A stretch of 45,301 nt of DNA from NCBI GenBank assembly GCA_013373125.1, contig JABXIK010000057.1, positions 1-45,301 of the forward strand, written 5' to 3'. The notes beneath the pieces are model-generated. The model had not been told where the DNA came from, did not search any database, and was given only the letters and a program-made list of their open reading frames with translations. Shown piece by piece: positions 43,016 to 45,301 of the stretch. How positions within the stretch are numbered: position 1 is the first letter of the stretch; the number at the start of each line of letters is the position of its first letter. The position numbers and the translations under genes were made by a program. The stretch comes from Gammaproteobacteria bacterium. Lineage in GTDB: Bacteria > Pseudomonadota > Gammaproteobacteria > Pseudomonadales > Oceanobacteraceae.

Positions 43016-43966
43016 TTGGACGCGCAATTTCAATTTATTGTTACCCAGCAACAGGATCAGTCCTATTTATTGGAATGCCTGCTGCCCGGTATTCCTTATT
43101 TGTCTGAAGCAGAATGGCTTATTTTATTGGTTTCTGGGCGAATTCAGCTGGATAACGTGACCATTCATGAAAATATAAAGGTAAGTGTAGGTCAGAAAGT
43201 CACATACGTGGTGCCTGATTATGAAGAAGCCGAAGTCGACACTGGTTGGAAGCTTCTGTGGCAAAACCATGAAATTGCAGCGGTGCATAAACCGGCCAAT
43301 TTACCTGTAAGCCGTACCACGCGTAATGTTTACAATACCTTGATTCAATTATTGCGTCGTGAAAGTCAATGGCCTGATGCACATTTGCTGCATCGTTTAG
43401 ATTTAGAAACCTCTGGTATCATTTTAATTGCTAAGACAAATGAAATCGCTAAACAATATCAGTCTAAATTACCTCAATTAATGGCGCGTAAGATTTATCG
43501 CGCTGTGATCAATGGTGTTCCAAATTGGACGGAAATTCGGCATAAAAGTTTTTTAAATACAATAAAAGGCAGTGACATTCGTTGTCAGATGCATCCTGTA
43601 AACGAAGGTGACGGAAAACTTAGCGAGACTGGTTTTAAAGTATTGCGCAAAGGTGAAGGGGTTGCCTTGGTGGAATGTGAATTATTTACAGGCCGAAAGC
43701 ATCAAATTCGTGCGCATCTGGCTGAGCTGGGATTTCCCATTGTTGGAGATAAAATTTACAGTGAGAACGGTGAATTTTATTTAAAACGTCTGGCTGATGA
43801 ATTAACTCAAGACGATATTAGTAACTGGCCGTCAGAGCATCATTTACTGCATGCATTTGAAATTCAATTGCATGATATTTGGCAAATACAGGCTCCCAAT
43901 ATTGTGATTCGTGATGAGGATTATTCAGATAGCTGGGTGACATTTTGTGCCATCCATAGATTGTAA
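43016..43966 (+). CDS. RluA-family pseudouridine synthase
   Basis: 316 residues. The catalytic motif HRLDLETSGIILIAK (122-136 approx.) contains the essential Asp. GRKHQIRAHLAELGFPIVGD near 230-250 is the family C-terminal block. An S4-like RNA-binding part is suggested at the N-terminus (SGRIQLDNVTI). The start is TTG 43016 with AAAAGG 8 nt upstream; no ATG fits. Modifies uridine in rRNA or tRNA; the exact site cannot be assigned. Confidence 0.9.
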   Translation: MDAQFQFIVTQQQDQSYLLECLLPGIPYLSEAEWLILLVSGRIQLDNVTIHENIKVSVGQKVTYVVPDYEEAEVDTGWKLLWQNHEIAAVHKPANLPVSRTTRNVYNTLIQLLRRESQWPDAHLLHRLDLETSGIILIAKTNEIAKQYQSKLPQLMARKIYRAVINGVPNWTEIRHKSFLNTIKGSDIRCQMHPVNEGDGKLSETGFKVLRKGEGVALVECELFTGRKHQIRAHLAELGFPIVGDKIYSENGEFYLKRLADELTQDDISNWPSEHHLLHAFEIQLHDIWQIQAPNIVIRDEDYSDSWVTFCAIHRL

Positions 43967-43984
43967 ATTTTTTATTTTAAAGCT

Positions 43985-44203
43985 TTATAAGTGAGCGTGT
44001 AAGTAATCCACTAACAGCCGGACTTTTGCTGATAAATGTCGGTTATGAGGATAAACCGCCCAAATGCGCTCTTCAGGTATTTGAAATTGTTGCAGTACTT
44101 TCACCAGTTCTCCTGATTTTAAATAGCTGTCCACGTAATAGTTGGGCAGCTGCACTAATCCAATGCCTTTTATGAGTAGCTTTATTGCGGAGCATTTACG
44201 CTT
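43985..44203 (-). pseudogene. Truncated LysR-type regulator (C-terminal remnant)
   Basis: About 72 codons read on the minus strand: AIKLLIKGIGLVQLPNYYV, then LKSGELVKVLQQF, RIWAVYPHNRH and LSAKVRLLVDYLHAHL before TAA. This is the C-terminal part of a LysR effector-binding domain. The frame is closed by TAA at 44204-44206 and no start or DNA-binding domain remains. A deletion joined it to the DNA preceding the kinase gene 3' end. Confidence 0.8.
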
Positions 44204-44286
44204 TTATCATCAATATTTTAAATGATACTTGCTTATCGTGTGGCAAAGTTGTTTGCCACATTTTAAAGATTGCTGAGTGTTTGTTG

Positions 44287-44793
44287 TTAGCTACGTTCAG
44301 CGATTGCTTCTAATGAGAGGTTGTGAGTGAGCATATGCTTGCTGCCTCTATATGCATTAAATATTGCTTGGTGCGCTTGCTGTGAGAAGGTGTCGTTTCG
44401 TACTGGGTATTGTGAAATCCAATCTAACAGCATATCTAAATTTTTATCTTGTTCTGCTTTACTTGGGTACTTGTGTGGTTCCCAAGGGCGTGCTTTTGCG
44501 TTTTCAATGCAGGCTTCGATGGGTAAATTCATGAAGTACATTTCATTGCTCTTTGGTAATATGAGTTCAATTAAGTCGCTGTAGCAACCTTCTATTACCC
44601 AGGCTGCATGCTGGCTTATAAATCCGTTTATTTTAATCAAAGAAGACTCAATTGGTTGGCGGCTAGGTGGTTGAGTGTCTTGCCAGGCGAGCGTATCTAA
44701 ATCCAAGTGAACGAGGTTATATTGCTCACTTAGGTGTTGGGCTAGGGTGGATTTTCCTGAGCCAGAGTTACCAAATATGACAATACGTTTCAT
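44287..44793 (-). CDS. P-loop nucleotide kinase-like protein
   Basis: 168 residues. Walker A GNSGSGKST (7-15), LDLDTLAW near 30 and an ARPWEPHKY block with lid-type Arg and Lys near 105. Resembles small adenylate-kinase-like/topology-modulation (FlaR-type) ATPases. ATG 44793 has AAGGAG 5 nt upstream. Substrate unknown. Confidence 0.8.
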   Translation of the reverse strand: MKRIVIFGNSGSGKSTLAQHLSEQYNLVHLDLDTLAWQDTQPPSRQPIESSLIKINGFISQHAAWVIEGCYSDLIELILPKSNEMYFMNLPIEACIENAKARPWEPHKYPSKAEQDKNLDMLLDWISQYPVRNDTFSQQAHQAIFNAYRGSKHMLTHNLSLEAIAERS

Positions 44794-44916
44794 AACCACT
44801 CCTTGGGTTGAGAAGGGTTTAGGGTAAATCCATTTTATTGTTATTGCCAGTGTTGTGGGTGTGCTGTGTAAGAAATGACGAACTGAATGGCTTTGAAGTA
44901 GATAAATTAAGGGATA

Positions 44917-44947
44917 AACGCTATCGACAATAAATGCGGATAGCGTT
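44917..44947 (-). terminator. Hairpin after the desaturase gene
   Basis: AACGCTATC (44917-44925) and GATAGCGTT (44939-44947), 13-nt loop, 13 bp after the desaturase stop. The minus-strand tail is only mildly T-rich, so termination is likely but not certain. Confidence 0.5.
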
Positions 44948-44960
44948 AACTTGGCGAGCT

Positions 44961-45301
44961 TTATGCTATGGCGGCTTTCGTAGACGTTGGGAAGCTATAA
45001 CGCAAGATACGGCGTACGACCCCAAAATACTGCTTAAAAAACCCAGCTGAGTTATAGGGAATATCATAACGTTTACAAATCTCACGAACTTCTTCTGCCA
45101 TAGCAGGATAATGCTTGGCAGGCACATCTGGAAACAAATGATGCTCTACTTGACAGCTCAAGTGGCCGGTCATGATGTGAAAAAGTTTAGATCCTTCTAA
45201 GTTTGATGATCCAAGAATTTGACGATAATACCATTGGCCTTGAGTCTCATTTTCACATTCAGACGCTTTGAATGTATGAATGTCTTGCGTAAAGTGGCCG
45301 C
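44961..45301 (-). CDS. Fatty acid desaturase, C-terminal part (cut by window edge)
   Basis: The last 112 codons, open to the right edge. SKLFHIMTGHLSCQVEHHLFPD (in parts) includes the third His box HxxHH (here VEHHLF), with the FTQDIHTF and QWYYRQILGSSN blocks ahead of it. This is the membrane-bound di-iron acyl-CoA/acyl-lipid desaturase type. The first two His boxes and the membrane helices lie beyond the window. It introduces a double bond in fatty acyl chains. Confidence 0.88.
   Translation of the reverse strand, partial: GHFTQDIHTFKASECENETQGQWYYRQILGSSNLEGSKLFHIMTGHLSCQVEHHLFPDVPAKHYPAMAEEVREICKRYDIPYNSAGFFKQYFGVVRRILRYSFPTSTKAAIA

Noticed and set aside
1..45301. CRISPR array, tRNA or rRNA genes, transposases
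   Set aside because: No regularly spaced repeats, no cloverleaf or rRNA-like sequence and no transposase motifs were noticed by eye; a tRNAscan or ISfinder run would be decisive.

Overview
The window looks like a chromosomal segment of a marine gammaproteobacterium of moderate GC content. I infer an Oceanospirillales or Alteromonadales-like relative, but I cannot name a species from the sequence alone. The evidence is a DUF3450/ExbB/ExbB/ExbD/TonB/TPR energising operon, an arginine succinyltransferase (AST) operon, a trypsin-like protease with a GlyGly-CTERM tail, OruR-type AraC regulators and a chromosomal-integron-type attC site. I see no rRNA, tRNA, CRISPR array, transposase or plasmid origin.

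Left end (1-4.0 kb). A two-gene Hachiman anti-phage system (hamA nuclease-like, hamB helicase) sits inside what appears to be a single integron gene cassette, about 423-3494. An attC site at 3429-3500 closes it, and the hamB stop codon lies inside the first attC box. A small DUF1761-type membrane protein gene follows. No integron integrase is in view.

4.0-13.3 kb. A secreted alpha/beta-hydrolase and a membrane-anchored periplasmic partner protein are followed by an AraC regulator. Next comes a six-gene TonB-energising operon (DUF3450, large ExbB, small ExbB, ExbD, TonB, TPR lipid-side partner). It has a recognisable promoter with a palindrome in its spacer and ends in a strong terminator.

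13.7-30.8 kb. This is the most coherent functional unit: two divergent operons that together read as a locus for scavenging cyanophycin (multi-L-arginyl-poly-L-aspartate). The rightward genes encode an omega-type aminotransferase, a TonB-dependent receptor, a YfcC-family inner-membrane carrier, an IadA-type isoaspartyl dipeptidase, a secreted cyanophycinase, an Lrp/AsnC regulator and a second secreted cyanophycinase-like S51 peptidase. The leftward genes encode an M20 metallohydrolase, AstA, AstD, AstB and aspartase. The proposed flow is polymer to beta-Asp-Arg outside the cell, uptake, hydrolysis to Asp and Arg, arginine through the AST route to glutamate and succinate, and aspartate through AspA to fumarate and ammonia. 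Canonical AstC and AstE are not in the window; the aminotransferase and the M20 enzyme are candidate stand-ins.

30.8-45.3 kb. This stretch is mixed. It holds a PadR regulator with a pair of identical operators facing a carotenoid/retinol-type FAD oxidoreductase, a GST-like protein, a lipoprotein, a GlyGly-CTERM serine protease and a spermidine-synthase-like protein. An iron-related pair (bfd and a PepSY-type membrane protein) each carry a Fur-box-like site. An AraC regulator diverges from a D-aminoacylase-type amidohydrolase and a 3-ketosphinganine-reductase-like SDR. Last come a Frag1/DRAM-like membrane protein, a RluA-type pseudouridine synthase, a decayed LysR gene, a small P-loop kinase and the 3' part of a fatty acid desaturase cut by the window edge.
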